Source of the DNA: Gemmataceae bacterium
GTDB lineage: Bacteria; Planctomycetota; Planctomycetia; Gemmatales; Gemmataceae
DNA length: 64,000 bases
Assembly (NCBI GenBank): GCA_022842245.1
Contig: JALHPZ010000025.1
Location: 1 to 64,000, forward strand
Direction of reading: 5' to 3'
Position numbers and translations under genes: made by a program
The notes under the pieces: model-generated
Database searches by the model: none
Seen by the model: the letters and a program-made list of their open reading frames with translations, nothing else
Told to the model about the DNA's origin: nothing
Shown here: piece by piece, positions 26,301 to 34,274 of the stretch
Position numbering within the stretch: position 1 is the first letter of the stretch
Layout of the letters: the number at the start of each line of letters is the position of its first letter

Positions 26301-28242
26301 GCGAAGCCACGTTCACCGTCGTCGCCGTCGCGCCAGTCACGGCGTTCGTCACGTTCGCGTTCAGGTTGATGGTCGGGGCGTTCAGCGTCGTCGTGCCGCT
26401 GACGGTCGTGGTGCCGTTGATGGTGATCGCGTCGCCGGTGTCGGTGCCGGCGTTGATGTTCAGGCTGGTGTTGCCGTGGGCGTTGTCGGCCGAGGTCACG
26501 GTGACGGAGTCGGTGCCGTCGTTGGTGAGGATGAAGACGGCGGCACCGCTGACGTAGGCGGCCTCGATGGGCGTGGCGTTGGCGGTGCCGGAGATCTTCA
26601 GCGCCGGCGTGGTGCCGTCGAAGGTGTGGACGCTGTTCTCGACGGTGAGGAGATCGGCGGTGCCGGCGCCGGTGTTGACGGTGACGGTGCCGCCGACGAA
26701 GTCCATGTCGACCGGTTCGAGGCCGGTGAAGGTGATGGTCTGGCCGCCGGTGATGGCGACGGTGCCGGAGCCGAAGGTGGTCTGGCTGGGCGTGTAGGTG
26801 GCATTCAGGCCGGTGCCGCTGACGCGGAGGGCGTCGGAGGTGCCGGTGCCGCCGTTGAACTCGATGGCGACGGGGATGGAGCCGATGGTGCGGAGCGTAT
26901 CGCTGCCGCCCGACCCGTTGATGACGAGGTTGCTGACGGACGCGAGCGGGATCGTGAGCGTCTTGTTGCCGTTGCTCAGCGTGCCGCCGGCGGGCGCGCC
27001 GGTGAACGCCTCGTTCGCGTCGGTGATCACGAGGTCCGTGCCCGACACGACCGCCGTCAGGGCGTTGTTCGCGCCGGACGTGTCGTCGAGGGTTAGGACG
27101 CCGCCAAGGAGCGAAGCATTGATCGTACCACCGGTCGCCAACTCATCCTCGTAAACATTGAGGAATAGATTTCCTCCGTTTTCATATACAACAACGACAT
27201 CTTGAAATGCCGGGTTGATTCCGACATTCGAAGAACTGGCATTCACGACGGACACGGGAGCAGCAAATGATGTCGCGAGATCCTTGCTAACACTGTAGAA
27301 GATCTGACCGCCAGTACTGTAGCCATCCACGACATTGCCGAATTTGTCGGCAGCTATTGAACGACCTTGGCTGACGGTGTTATTGCCATAGTTGATAGAC
27401 GTAGCAAGATTGGTATTAAGGTCGATCTTTGCCCCAAGGGTTCCGTCGCCTGCGACGAAGGAGTACGCGCCGCCGGAGCCGAACGAATACGCGGAGGAAC
27501 TGAAGAAGATAGACGGTGCACCGGCCGCAATGACATCGGCGGCGAAGGATGCGCCCGCATCCGTACTCTTGCCGACGAATACCGTCGGATTGTCACCGAC
27601 GGAGTAGACATTTGCGGTTCCCGGTTCGGCCCCCACCTTGCGAAATGCAAGAGTAGGAACGGCGGCGGAAGTATAGACTCCGATCCCACCCGTTGTGTTA
27701 CGCCATACATTGCCGCCGTTCTGATTTTGGACGTACACATTGGTCCCTTCGGCTGCAAGGCTGGGACCTCCGGAGAATCCACTCGCGACAAGCTGGGGTG
27801 GAGAAAACGACAAACCGCTATCCGTACTGGCGCTCACATAAGCCATGCCATCGTTTTCCACCCAAGTGACGTAAAGTGTGTTTGCGCCAAGGGCTTTGAC
27901 CGCAACGCCTTGGGCATTGTTCGCGCTGAGTAGCGTGCTCGCTTGAAAGGTCATGCCACGATTAATGCTCGTGGCGACTCTGACACCAGCACTTCCAGAA
28001 TACGCGACGTGAATCTCGCCATCGGTCGACGCGGTAATGTTTTCAGATGTGCTCGCGCTGTTGATCGTTGCGGTTCCGAGCAAGTCGTTGACTGGGGTGT
28101 TCGAGAATAGCAACGCCGGCGTCACGCGGTCTTCGAGGTTCATCACCTGCAGGCTGGGCTTCGTGGCGGCGGCGCGGCGTTGCTTCCGCGTGCTCGAACG
28201 GAACAGGTTCGTCCACTTCCGGCGGCTGAATGCGAAACTCAT
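20347..28242 (-). CDS. Giant multidomain secreted protein with LEDR-type N-terminus
   Basis: A protein of 2631 residues from the ATG at 28242. The N-terminus is basic (FSRRKWTNLFRSSTRKQRR) and ends in NLEDRVTPA, the motif found at the start of many large planctomycete exported proteins. Residues about 50-370 have Asp-box-like sialidase repeats (SINRGMTF, STDSGLSF, STDAGASF). Residues about 380-640 and 1170-1930 are Gly/Thr/Asp-rich beta repeats, with GLEPVDM near 511 and again near 1299. Residues about 650-940 form a right-handed beta-helix (IQDGINVAASGAAVNVSAGS and Asn-rich turns). Three related C-terminal modules start near 1939, 2218 and 2482, each opening with a (F/Y/I)DF(G/N)(T/S)A-x-SP motif and resembling malectin-like carbohydrate-binding folds. 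It is likely surface or matrix located; no catalytic residues can be named. Confidence 0.88.
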   Translation of the reverse strand: MSFAFSRRKWTNLFRSSTRKQRRAAATKPSLQVMNLEDRVTPALLFSNTPVNDLLGTATINSASTSENITASTDGEIHVAYSGSAGVRVATSINRGMTFQASTLLSANNAQGVAVKALGANTLYVTWVENDGMAYVSASTDSGLSFSPPQLVASGFSGGPSLAAEGTNVYVQNQNGGNVWRNTTGGIGVYTSAAVPTLAFRKVGAEPGTANVYSVGDNPTVFVGKSTDAGASFAADVIAAGAPSIFFSSSAYSFGSGGAYSFVAGDGTLGAKIDLNTNLATSINYGNNTVSQGRSIAADKFGNVVDGYSTGGQIFYSVSKDLATSFAAPVSVVNASSSNVGINPAFQDVVVVYENGGNLFLNVYEDELATGGTINASLLGGVLTLDDTSGANNALTAVVSGTDLVITDANEAFTGAPAGGTLSNGNKTLTIPLASVSNLVINGSGGSDTLRTIGSIPVAIEFNGGTGTSDALRVSGTGLNATYTPSQTTFGSGTVAITGGQTITFTGLEPVDMDFVGGTVTVNTGAGTADLLTVENSVHTFDGTTPALKISGTANATPIEAAYVSGAAVFILTNDGTDSVTVTSADNAHGNTSLNINAGTDTGDAITINGTTTVSGTTTLNAPTINLNANVTNAVTGATATTVNVASPGQIQDGINVAASGAAVNVSAGSYAGGILIDRTLTISGTGSPTVTSNDLNGQDVGFQYAADNGILQGFNIVGDGVGTEYGVLLSDKNTSPGYSGGTVQNNSFNNLEFGIATADGAFDYTNAIIQNNMITIGTGTWGIYLQSGSGHQIYGNNISGGAGTAGVFVRFSDNVTIGGTGAGQGNTFIGTFGSLLVADANNISFIGNTTTGTLGDRGAVRVEGNVNGLTINQNSITGGVNPAIRIRQNFSLTPNSNITANNNFLTGNQYAIQVDADGLGTTLDARFNDMSGSTTGSILNADADSTVNASGSYFGTDVLATVSAGISGLVDYTPYLNLGTDTSAAAGFQGDFSDLTVHAAGAQSGMTGRITEGYNALDDSQMAGGILRVIAGTYTDNIDLTAMGDKKVTLAPGSSPGQVTINGNLLLSANDTLAIEIGGLNAATDYDNLIVIGTVSLGGATLDVQQFAGFSLSTMVAQSFTIIDNDDVDLVTGEFAGLPEGSKISYAGGNLYITYQGGDGNDVVLNNYPVINGTAAGDTVTITPTATGYDYQLNMDPVVSVVGTLPFVFNGLGGDDTMTVNLNAFNIPTIVYDGGTQDSPATAGANAVFGDVLVVNDQNGTHTATYTGDGTLPMSGGFAGTVAVMGENTITFTGLEPVDMIGLAVVNIAFANGDDAVTIAQGVDAGTGTLAALVVSGTSGLVGFEQVHLRNNTQVNIDTTDVDGDDTVTITGAANAHGNANLSITTGAGTDSVSVTGAASFNGSVAIETVDYTSAAAGSLLAGTDIDIDITGNLLANGSIQVSTGSIDLDADGSATFNATVLTINPGSGSVSVDAGTTLTVGATGQLAGFTSVTTNTGGDTTFNGQVISAGPISITSGGTLSTTAKIFSDYGLGGTISTSSVGDTTFGGNVQVIGTGSISISTSADGDLTINSPVLTNGGDVTATVAGSTFVNAVVSASGSVSIASDQDFTSVAAGTIGAGTTVVIEADVTADADVVGATVSIGGAITAGTTTTITTGGDADSVTISAAINGTSASVSTADAADSIVVNTSGTAPLSLDGEAAGDSYTVNVGTLNAAVSVADSGATGTTDTLNVNGTAAANTFEVNTATGGDATVAVDTTQVVTYTNAIETLNLDGGDLDDTFNIFFAQGGTSFLPALVNIVDTGATGTDVANVSGTDAADSIDVNFTADRTTTLGGETITYANGNLETLNVFSKAGNDVVFAKAVSLVGGGPVVNLDGGTPSNPTPLPGDILILDVTGMMGLDTANITTPDGSVTSSSHNDLTWVDFETIPTPIGLGGTFDFGTAASPVQAGPYVVPAPGKYWVGVANTDTYASKGYYGWATAVNGYDRGANSPSPLKTTFQNLLRDGNWFGPLNVARTFSVAAVAAGDYQVSVTIGDTAVVMDSIFVTIEGNLTPIAVQKVLQNQFVTVTGIGSDDNSDGKIDITFVDKGGTHSYWHVNALDVRPVGLVSPVTITRADMMATALVADGLSKTTYFADGFFPNSIVTVSTTGGAITSADVDPFLVGVQVLADANGKATFELQHPTGNANVTLTASAAVVVDAKGSFTQPFTLTPSQKIDFNSAVSPTEPGYLGVSNGLYADPASNGLGWAGPVSLGDRGAAAGSALFRDFVFNLQGAANAGTFVIDLPTDDDHVVTVYLGDTATARDRMQIEVFDGTAFAVVATEIRSVKTNSVTFTVTPYANMGAFQTRLRFSDLGGTQNGWSVQGLEYRTLASQQTLSVTPTADVMGNGTAVTNYTITGGAVGGLVTLTSQFGKVLGTDASALYDGFQVLLDGSGEGSFSIQSPVVAAGSLASAVGLVAVNGSHAGGFTQQYLGAQVKYDFGTATSPVSGGYQYLSGSTLATTVNGVGFKAAAGEYDRNPTSYPNVSKTTDPALFRDAAWGSGSGTFRVLVQAGATDVPVRVYSYDAFSGRGPITVTAEGGAKQTLTPSLTTPAVYDLLGSDSNNDGFLDITVAGGAVWMMNGIEVG

Positions 28243-28482
28243 GGGCAACTCACGGTGGTAGGAAGAGGAATCGGTTTCGGTTGGAAGACCGGAAACGGGA
28301 GACCGATCCGAGTGCCGCCGCAGCGGTCGTCGGAGAATCGGAGGAAGCCGCGTCCCGGGTGCAAGTCGTGCGGTCCGCGCAGCCGGCCAACTTTCGCAGG
28401 CTTACGCAGTCCGCATACTCCGAAGAGATTACCGACGCGCAAAAATCGATTCAAGCATTTTGTGAAAAACTTTCCAGAACGG
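28243..28482. other. Leader region of the giant gene
   Basis: This 240-bp gap lies upstream of the giant gene and downstream of the sulfatase-like gene, both on the minus strand. The stretch 28435-28480 is AT-rich compared with its surroundings and could hold a promoter, but I see no confident hexamer pair, and there is no clear ribosome binding site before 28242. Confidence 0.4.
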
Positions 28483-29382
28483 TCAATCGATCAGGCTGGA
28501 ATAATCGTCACGGCGACCGAACCGCTGGATCAGTTCGTCGGCGATTTCGGGGTGGCGGGCGGCGAGGTCGTTGGCTTCGCCGGCGTCTTCGGGCATGCGG
28601 TAGAGGTGTTCGCAAACCCATTCCGATTCGTTATTTGCGGCGCTGACGAGGGCGGTCCATTCGGCGGTGCGGACGGCGCGGAGGGTGCCGTCGGCGGCGC
28701 GGGTGAGCGCGTGCGGACCGGCGAGGGATCGAACGGTCGCCAGCACTTTGGATTCTTCGGACAAATTCTTTTCTTCTTCATCCTTAATGAGATTCGTTCG
28801 CCCGATCGCCCGCGCCAGCGCGGCTGGTTGGGTGAAGCCGTCGACCCGTTCGCCGGCACCGGTGCCGTCGGGGAACCAGAGGATGAGCGGCAGGTGGACG
28901 AGTTCCGCGTGGGCGGGGCTGCCGGCGGGGCCGACGTGGCCGTGCTCGCCGAGGGGGAAGCCGAGGTCCGCGGTGAGGAGGACGGCGGAGCCGTTGGCGC
29001 GGCATTCGTCGAAGAACCGGCCGAGTTTCGCGTCCAGCCGGGTGAGGACGGCGGCGTAGCTGAAGTGCAAGGCGTCCCAGGCGGCGAGGTCGTCGGGCGC
29101 GAAGGGGGCCGGTTCGCGCACCGGTTCGCGGGCTTCGGAATCCTCGGCGTAGGTGTCGAAAACCTCGACCGGCACGGTCCACGGGGGGACGAGATCGTCG
29201 AACCGAACGACGGGGGCGGCGTAGGACTCGGATTGGCCGTCGGTTCGGTCGGCGAAGTGGCGTTCGAAGACGACGCCTTCGGCGGCGAGTCGGTCGAGGT
29301 GGGGGGTGGCGACCCATTCGTTGCCGTAGGCGCCGATCCAGCGTGCGGCGAGGCTGCGGACGACGGCGACGGCGAGCTTCAT
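28483..29382 (-). CDS. Degenerate sulfatase-like protein
   Basis: A protein of 299 residues from the ATG at 29382, well below the usual 450-550. It keeps the sulfatase framework (WIGAYGNEWVATPHLDRLAA, FSYAAVLTRLDAKLGRFFDE, LTADLGFPLGEHGHVG, HLPLILWFPDG). Catalytic parts are missing: the first strand reads AVAVVRSLAARW where active enzymes have a metal-binding Asp; no Cys/Ser-x-Pro-x-Arg formylglycine site follows GVVFERHFAD; and the second metal site reads TADLG instead of S/T-D-H-G. A binding or structural role, or decay, is more likely than sulfatase activity. There is no signal peptide. It stands alone upstream of the giant gene. Confidence 0.8.
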   Translation of the reverse strand: MKLAVAVVRSLAARWIGAYGNEWVATPHLDRLAAEGVVFERHFADRTDGQSESYAAPVVRFDDLVPPWTVPVEVFDTYAEDSEAREPVREPAPFAPDDLAAWDALHFSYAAVLTRLDAKLGRFFDECRANGSAVLLTADLGFPLGEHGHVGPAGSPAHAELVHLPLILWFPDGTGAGERVDGFTQPAALARAIGRTNLIKDEEEKNLSEESKVLATVRSLAGPHALTRAADGTLRAVRTAEWTALVSAANNESEWVCEHLYRMPEDAGEANDLAARHPEIADELIQRFGRRDDYSSLID

Positions 29383-29594
29383 GGGGTTAGGTTAGGGGAA
29401 ACGGAGCCGGCGGGGCGATTCGCGCCGGGTCGAAGGATGGCGGTGAGAGGTTGTGAGGCCGGAGTGGGTCCGGAAAAAAAAGTGGGTCCGCCGGGGGGTG
29501 GCGCGGGGGCGGCGGAACCACTCGGGGCGACCCGGCCGCGGCGGGCGAAAGTCCTATCTATTGATTCATCGTTCGGAATTCGCGGAGGTGTTGC

Positions 29595-31436
29595 GTGCTC
29601 GGGCCGATCTTCATGCGGGAGCTGGCGACGGTGCCCCGTCGCAAGGGGCACTTCCCGACCCGCGCGGCCCTGCTCGGCCTGCTGGCGATCCTGGGCGTGA
29701 CGCTGTGGCAGGCGACGGTGGGCTTCACGAAGACCGCCACGCTGGGCGAGACGGCGCGGTTCGGGCTGCTGTATTTCCAGATCGTGGTTTACGTCGAGCT
29801 GCTGCTGCTGCTGTTCTTCGCGGCGCTGTCGGCGGCGAGCACCGTGTCGCAGGAGAAGGACCGGCGCACGTTCATCTTGCTGCTGCTGACGGACATGAAG
29901 GACTACGAGATCGTGCTGGGCAAGCTGCTGGGGAGCCTGCTGCCGCTGACGGCGATGCTGCTGACGACCGTGCCGGTGCTGGCGATGCTGCTCTTGCTGG
30001 GGGGCATCGACCCGACGCAGGTGATCCAGGCGGCCGTGGTGCTGGCGACGGCGGCGTACGCGGCGGGTTCGCTCGGCGGCCTCGTGGCGCTGTGGCGCGA
30101 GCGGACGTACCAGGCGCTTGCGCTGTCGGTGCTGGCGCTGGTGCTCTACATCTGCTTCGCGCTGGCGATCGGGCAGGTCGGGGCGCTCTTGACGGACGCC
30201 GTGAACTGGACCGTGGTGCAGGCGTGGTTCGATCCGTTCCTGGCGATGCAGTCGGTGCTGGAGCCGCCGGCGAACGGGTGGAAGGTGCTGCCGCCGGCGT
30301 ACGGCTTCGCGATCGTGATGGGCGGGTTCTTCGTGGTGCTGAACACGATCGGCATCTGGAAGCTGCGGAAGTGGAATCCGTCCGGCGAGCCGATCATGCA
30401 GCGCGAGGGGCCGGGCGTCGACCCCGAGGCGAACCTGAACGCGGACGAGCTGAAGCAGTTCCGCGCGAAGGCGCACGCGGCGCCGGGCACGGTGCGAGCG
30501 GTGGGCAAGAACCCGATCCTATGGCGCGAGACCAAGACACTGGCGTACGGCCGCCGGCCGCTGCTGGTGAAGCTGGCATTCGGCATCGTGCTCGCGCTGA
30601 TCCTGTATTTCGCCTACGGGGAGCTGACGGCGCCCGGCGGCCGCACGGCTTACGCCGCCGCGTACGGCCTCGTGCCCGTCGTCGTGCTGAGCATGCTGCT
30701 CGTCGCGGCGCAGGCGGTCACGTCGATCACGTCCGAACGCGACGGGGGTGCGCTCGACATCCTCCTCGTCACCGATATCTCGCCCTACGAGTTCGTGTTC
30801 GGCAAGCTGCTCGGCGTGATCCAGAACTGCTGGCAGTTCATCGTCCCGCCGCTGCTGATGACCGTCGGCTACGCGGCCGTTGGTGCACTCACCAAGACGC
30901 CGCCGACGTTGGGGGCGGTCGAGCAGTTCCTCTTCAACCTTGCGCCGCTCGTCGCGACGGCCGGCGCGATCCTGCTGCTGTTCGCCTTCGCGATCGTCCT
31001 CGGCCTGCACGTCGCCCTGCGGCTGACGAACAGCCGGCTGGCGATCGTGAACACGCTTGGCACCGTCTTCTTCCTCTGCGTCGGCACGCTCATCTGCATC
31101 TACACGATCGTCATCAACGGCGGCAGCTTCGCGAACCAGTGGCTCTCGTTCATCGCCTTCCTCGTGCTCGGCATCGGCGGCCTTGTCTGGGTGCTCAGCG
31201 CCGACCGGCCGTCGACGGCGCTGACGATTGGCTCGGTGGCGTGCCCGCTGGCGATGTTCTACTGCGTGACGAACGTGCTGATCGCGAAGCCGGGCACCGA
31301 CGAATCGGCCGACCCGCTGGTACCGTTCCTCACGCTGGCGGGTGCGTTCGGCTTCACGATCGCGGCGATGCTGGTGCCACTCTTGAGCGAGTTCGACGTG
31401 GCGCTTGGACGCACGACGGCGGCGAACGAGGAGTAA
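29595..31436 (+). CDS. Fused double ABC-2 type permease
   Basis: A protein of 613 residues starting at GTG 29595, with GGAGG 6 bases upstream. About a dozen hydrophobic helices fall into two similar halves. The first half carries SQEKDRRTFILLLLTDMKDY with EIVLGKLLGS (near residues 90-118). The second carries TSERDGGALDILLVTDISPY with EFVFGKLLGV (near 380-408). This is an internal duplication of the ABC-2 membrane domain, linked by a soluble segment (about 265-310). No ATPase gene is adjacent, so the partner must be encoded elsewhere. The permease gene at 60932 has the same two-half design. Confidence 0.88.
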   Translation: MLGPIFMRELATVPRRKGHFPTRAALLGLLAILGVTLWQATVGFTKTATLGETARFGLLYFQIVVYVELLLLLFFAALSAASTVSQEKDRRTFILLLLTDMKDYEIVLGKLLGSLLPLTAMLLTTVPVLAMLLLLGGIDPTQVIQAAVVLATAAYAAGSLGGLVALWRERTYQALALSVLALVLYICFALAIGQVGALLTDAVNWTVVQAWFDPFLAMQSVLEPPANGWKVLPPAYGFAIVMGGFFVVLNTIGIWKLRKWNPSGEPIMQREGPGVDPEANLNADELKQFRAKAHAAPGTVRAVGKNPILWRETKTLAYGRRPLLVKLAFGIVLALILYFAYGELTAPGGRTAYAAAYGLVPVVVLSMLLVAAQAVTSITSERDGGALDILLVTDISPYEFVFGKLLGVIQNCWQFIVPPLLMTVGYAAVGALTKTPPTLGAVEQFLFNLAPLVATAGAILLLFAFAIVLGLHVALRLTNSRLAIVNTLGTVFFLCVGTLICIYTIVINGGSFANQWLSFIAFLVLGIGGLVWVLSADRPSTALTIGSVACPLAMFYCVTNVLIAKPGTDESADPLVPFLTLAGAFGFTIAAMLVPLLSEFDVALGRTTAANEE

Positions 31437-31442
31437 GGGGAT

Positions 31443-31619
31443 TCAATCGGCACGCGGCAGGGCAACGCGGCCGGGCTTCGATTCGGCATCGGCTCCGCAC
31501 TTCCCGCAGCCCGAACCACAGGCGGTTTTCTTCCCGAAGACAGTGCGGATCGCCACGCGGGCGAGATAGACGATCGCGGTGAAGACAAGAATGCCGACGG
31601 CGGGGGTCTGCCAGTCCAT
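31443..31619 (-). CDS. FeoB-associated Cys-rich membrane peptide
   Basis: A peptide of 58 residues: one transmembrane helix (PAVGILVFTAIVYLARVAI), then a basic turn and the motif CGSGCGKCG, then a polar tail. Small proteins of this kind follow feoB in many bacteria and are thought to assist the Fe(II) channel. Its ATG overlaps the feoB stop (TGATG at 31619), so translation is coupled. It is the last gene of the Feo operon. Confidence 0.85.
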   Translation of the reverse strand: MDWQTPAVGILVFTAIVYLARVAIRTVFGKKTACGSGCGKCGADAESKPGRVALPRAD

Positions 31620-33790
31620 CACGCGCCTCCGTCCACGATGAGTCGTCCGACCTGGAAGACGACGAGCGCCGCAACGTACGCCAGCGCCGTCATGTACGCG
31701 AACGTGAACGCCGGCCAGGCCCAGCTCTTCGTCTCGCGGCGGATCACCGCAAGGGTGCTGACGCACTGGCAGCAGAGGGCGAAGAAGACCATGACCGAGA
31801 ACGCCGTCGGCACGGCGTATCGGCCGCGCTCAGGGTCTTCGGTCCATCGGATCTTGATCTCGTCCTGGAGTTGTTCCTCCTTCTCCTCGTCCACGTCGCC
31901 CTGGTCGTAGAGGATGCCGAGCGTGCCGACGATCACCTCGCGGGCCGGGAAGCTGGCGAGGGCGGCGACGCCGATCTTCCAGTCCCAACCGAGCGGGCGG
32001 AAGACTGGTTCCAGAGACCGTCCGAACTGGCCGAGCAGGGAGTTCCGTTTCCATTCGCCGCGGAGTTCGTTCGCCTGCTTTTCCAGCGACTCCTTCGCGT
32101 CGTCTTCGGCGGTCTCGGCCTGACCGGCGATCTCCGCGAGCTTCGATTCGTACTTCGCGCCGCTTGCATCGGTATTCGGGAAGTAGAGCAGCGCCCAGAT
32201 AAGGATCATCGACGCGAGAATCAGCGTGCCGGCGCGGCGGAGGAACGCCCAACCGGCTTCGAGCATCCGGCGGACGATGGTGCGGACTGACGGCCGTTTG
32301 TACTGCGGGAGTTCCATCACGAAGACCGGTGTCTCGCCCTTCAGGAGCGTTCGCTTCAGGAGGAGCGCGACGAGCGGGGCGACGATGAACCCGATCATGT
32401 ACATGCCGAAGAGCGCGAGGCCGGGGAGCCAGAATGGACGGTCCTTGGTGAGGAACGCGCCGATGAGCAAACCATAGACGGGCAGGCGTGCCGAGCAGCT
32501 CATGAGCGGTGCGACGAGGATGGTGGCGAGTCGGTCGCGGCGGTTCTCGATGACGCGCGTGGCCATGACGCCGGGGATGGCGCAGGCGACGGAGGAGAGC
32601 AGCGGGATGAACGATTTGCCGCTGAGACCGCATCGGCTCATGACCTTGTCCATGAGGAACGCGGCGCGGGCCATGTAGCCGCAATCTTCAAGGATCGCGA
32701 TGAAGGCGAAGAGGAACAGGATCTGCGGGAGGAAGACGACGACGCCGCCGACACCGGCGACGACGCCGTCGACGAGCAGGGCGCGCAGGGGGCCGGGACT
32801 CATCACGGATTCGATTGCTTCCCCGATCTTCTTGAAGCCTTCCTTGATGGCATCCATCGGAATGGAGGCGAAGACGAAGATCGCCTGGAAGACGATGAAC
32901 ATGATCGCGAGGAAAACGAGCGTACCCCAGAACTTGTGGGTGAGCACTTTGTCGAGTTTGTCGGTTCGCGTGACGGGGCGTACGGTCGGCTTGGAGACGG
33001 ACGCGGCGACAACCTTGCGGATCCATCCGTATCGGGCCTTCGCCTCGGCGGCGGGGATCGGGTGGCCGGCTTCGGTGAGGCGCAGGCGGGCGGCTTCGAG
33101 CTTCGCCGTGAGCGCGGGACCGTGCTTCTCGGCAAGCCAGGTTTCGGCGTAGCCGCCGATGTCGAGCAGCAACCGTCGAGCGAGGAACGGGGGCGTCGAG
33201 CCGTTGAGTTCGGCGGTAAGCGCATCCGTCTCGCGGTCGATGGCTTCGGGCAGCGGCGGCCGCGCGGGCGCGGGCGTGCCCGACGCGTCGAGGATCGCGG
33301 CCTTCAGTTTATCCAAACCGATCCCCGCGTTCGCCTGGATCGCGACGACCGGCAGCCCCGTGGATTGAGACAGCTTCTCGACATCGACGCCGATCCCCTG
33401 CTTCGCGGCGACGTCCACCATGTTGACGGCGAGTACAACCGGCAAGCCGAGTTCCATCAACTGGGTCGTGAGGTACAAATGGCGTTCGAGGTTGGACGCG
33501 TCCACGATGGCGAGAATGGCGTCGGGGCGTTTCTCCTCCGGACGCCGGCCAAGCAGCAAGTCGACGGCGACCATCTCGTCGGGGCTGCGCGCCGCGAGGC
33601 TGTACGTTCCCGGCAGGTCGATGAATTCGACGGCGCGGCCGTCGATCGTCGCGTGCCCCTTTTTCAATTCGACAGTCACGCCGGGGTAGTTGCCGACGTG
33701 CTGGCGCAACCCCGAAAGAGCATTGAACAGGGTCGATTTCCCGGCGTTCGGGTTCCCCACCAAGGCGACGGTCAGCGGCTGGTCAATCAT
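31619..33790 (-). CDS. feoB: Ferrous iron transporter FeoB
   Basis: A protein of 723 residues from the ATG at 33790. The N-terminal GTPase shows G1 GNPNAGKST (residues 12-20), G2 region NYPGVTVE, G3 DLPGTYSL and G4 NMVD. The membrane part contains the two Gate-type domains, with FLPQILFLFAFIAILEDCGYM and CSARLPVYGLLIGAF as hallmarks, and a final block with FFALCCQCVSTLAVIRRETKSW. It moves Fe(II) into the cell with GTP control. Its stop overlaps the Cys-rich peptide start, and its start lies 9 bp after the stop of the nearer feoA. Confidence 0.97.
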   Translation of the reverse strand: MIDQPLTVALVGNPNAGKSTLFNALSGLRQHVGNYPGVTVELKKGHATIDGRAVEFIDLPGTYSLAARSPDEMVAVDLLLGRRPEEKRPDAILAIVDASNLERHLYLTTQLMELGLPVVLAVNMVDVAAKQGIGVDVEKLSQSTGLPVVAIQANAGIGLDKLKAAILDASGTPAPARPPLPEAIDRETDALTAELNGSTPPFLARRLLLDIGGYAETWLAEKHGPALTAKLEAARLRLTEAGHPIPAAEAKARYGWIRKVVAASVSKPTVRPVTRTDKLDKVLTHKFWGTLVFLAIMFIVFQAIFVFASIPMDAIKEGFKKIGEAIESVMSPGPLRALLVDGVVAGVGGVVVFLPQILFLFAFIAILEDCGYMARAAFLMDKVMSRCGLSGKSFIPLLSSVACAIPGVMATRVIENRRDRLATILVAPLMSCSARLPVYGLLIGAFLTKDRPFWLPGLALFGMYMIGFIVAPLVALLLKRTLLKGETPVFVMELPQYKRPSVRTIVRRMLEAGWAFLRRAGTLILASMILIWALLYFPNTDASGAKYESKLAEIAGQAETAEDDAKESLEKQANELRGEWKRNSLLGQFGRSLEPVFRPLGWDWKIGVAALASFPAREVIVGTLGILYDQGDVDEEKEEQLQDEIKIRWTEDPERGRYAVPTAFSVMVFFALCCQCVSTLAVIRRETKSWAWPAFTFAYMTALAYVAALVVFQVGRLIVDGGA

Positions 33791-33799
33791 GGGTTTCGA

Positions 33800-34027
33800 T
33801 CAGTCGATTTGAATGTGAATGCCGGCGGCTTCGGTCTTTCGCAAGCTGAGGCGGGTATTGCCCGTACGGATTTCGATCGGGTCGCCGAGCGGAGCAGTCG
33901 CCACGAACTCGACGGTCTCGCCCTCGAAGAGTCCGAATTCGTAGAGCCGCTGCACGAGGGCGGGCGGGCCGGAAATCGAGACGATGGCGGCCGACTGGCC
34001 GGGGTGCAAGTCGTTGATGGTGGGCAT
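33800..34027 (-). CDS. feoA: FeoA domain protein, copy 2
   Basis: A protein of 75 residues: an SH3-like beta barrel with MPTINDLHPGQSAAIVSISG, then LVQRLYEFGLFEGETVEFVA and a C-terminal LSLRKTEAAGI strand. FeoA binds or regulates FeoB. Its ATG overlaps the stop of the upstream feoA copy (TGATG at 34027), and feoB follows 9 bp after its own stop. Confidence 0.93.
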   Translation of the reverse strand: MPTINDLHPGQSAAIVSISGPPALVQRLYEFGLFEGETVEFVATAPLGDPIEIRTGNTRLSLRKTEAAGIHIQID

Positions 34028-34260
34028 CAGTCGGCCCCGCACAAGGGGCGGACGAGGATCTGCGAGCATTCGCTGCCACGGAGGCAGAGCCGGCCATTCG
34101 CGACTTGCAAGAGGCAGGGGGTGCCGGGCTGGACGACACAGAGCCGGGCACCTTCGCGCAGGCCGAGTTCCGCGAGGCGGCCGACCCACGCGGGATCGCC
34201 AGCGACTTCGGCAACCTCGGCGTGTTCGCCGGCCCGCATCATGTCCAGAGGAAGCAGCAT
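34027..34260 (-). CDS. feoA: FeoA domain protein, copy 1
   Basis: A protein of 77 residues with the same SH3-like pattern (MRAGEHAEVAEVAGDPAWVG, then RLAELGLREGARLCVVQPG), but with four Cys (LCVV, TPCLL, RLCLR, ECS) plus PLCGAD at the end, absent from the second copy. The extra Cys might bind iron or sense redox state. It is the first gene of the operon, 15 bp downstream of a palindromic operator. Confidence 0.88.
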   Translation of the reverse strand: MLLPLDMMRAGEHAEVAEVAGDPAWVGRLAELGLREGARLCVVQPGTPCLLQVANGRLCLRGSECSQILVRPLCGAD

Positions 34261-34274
34261 GGGCGCAACGTCTA

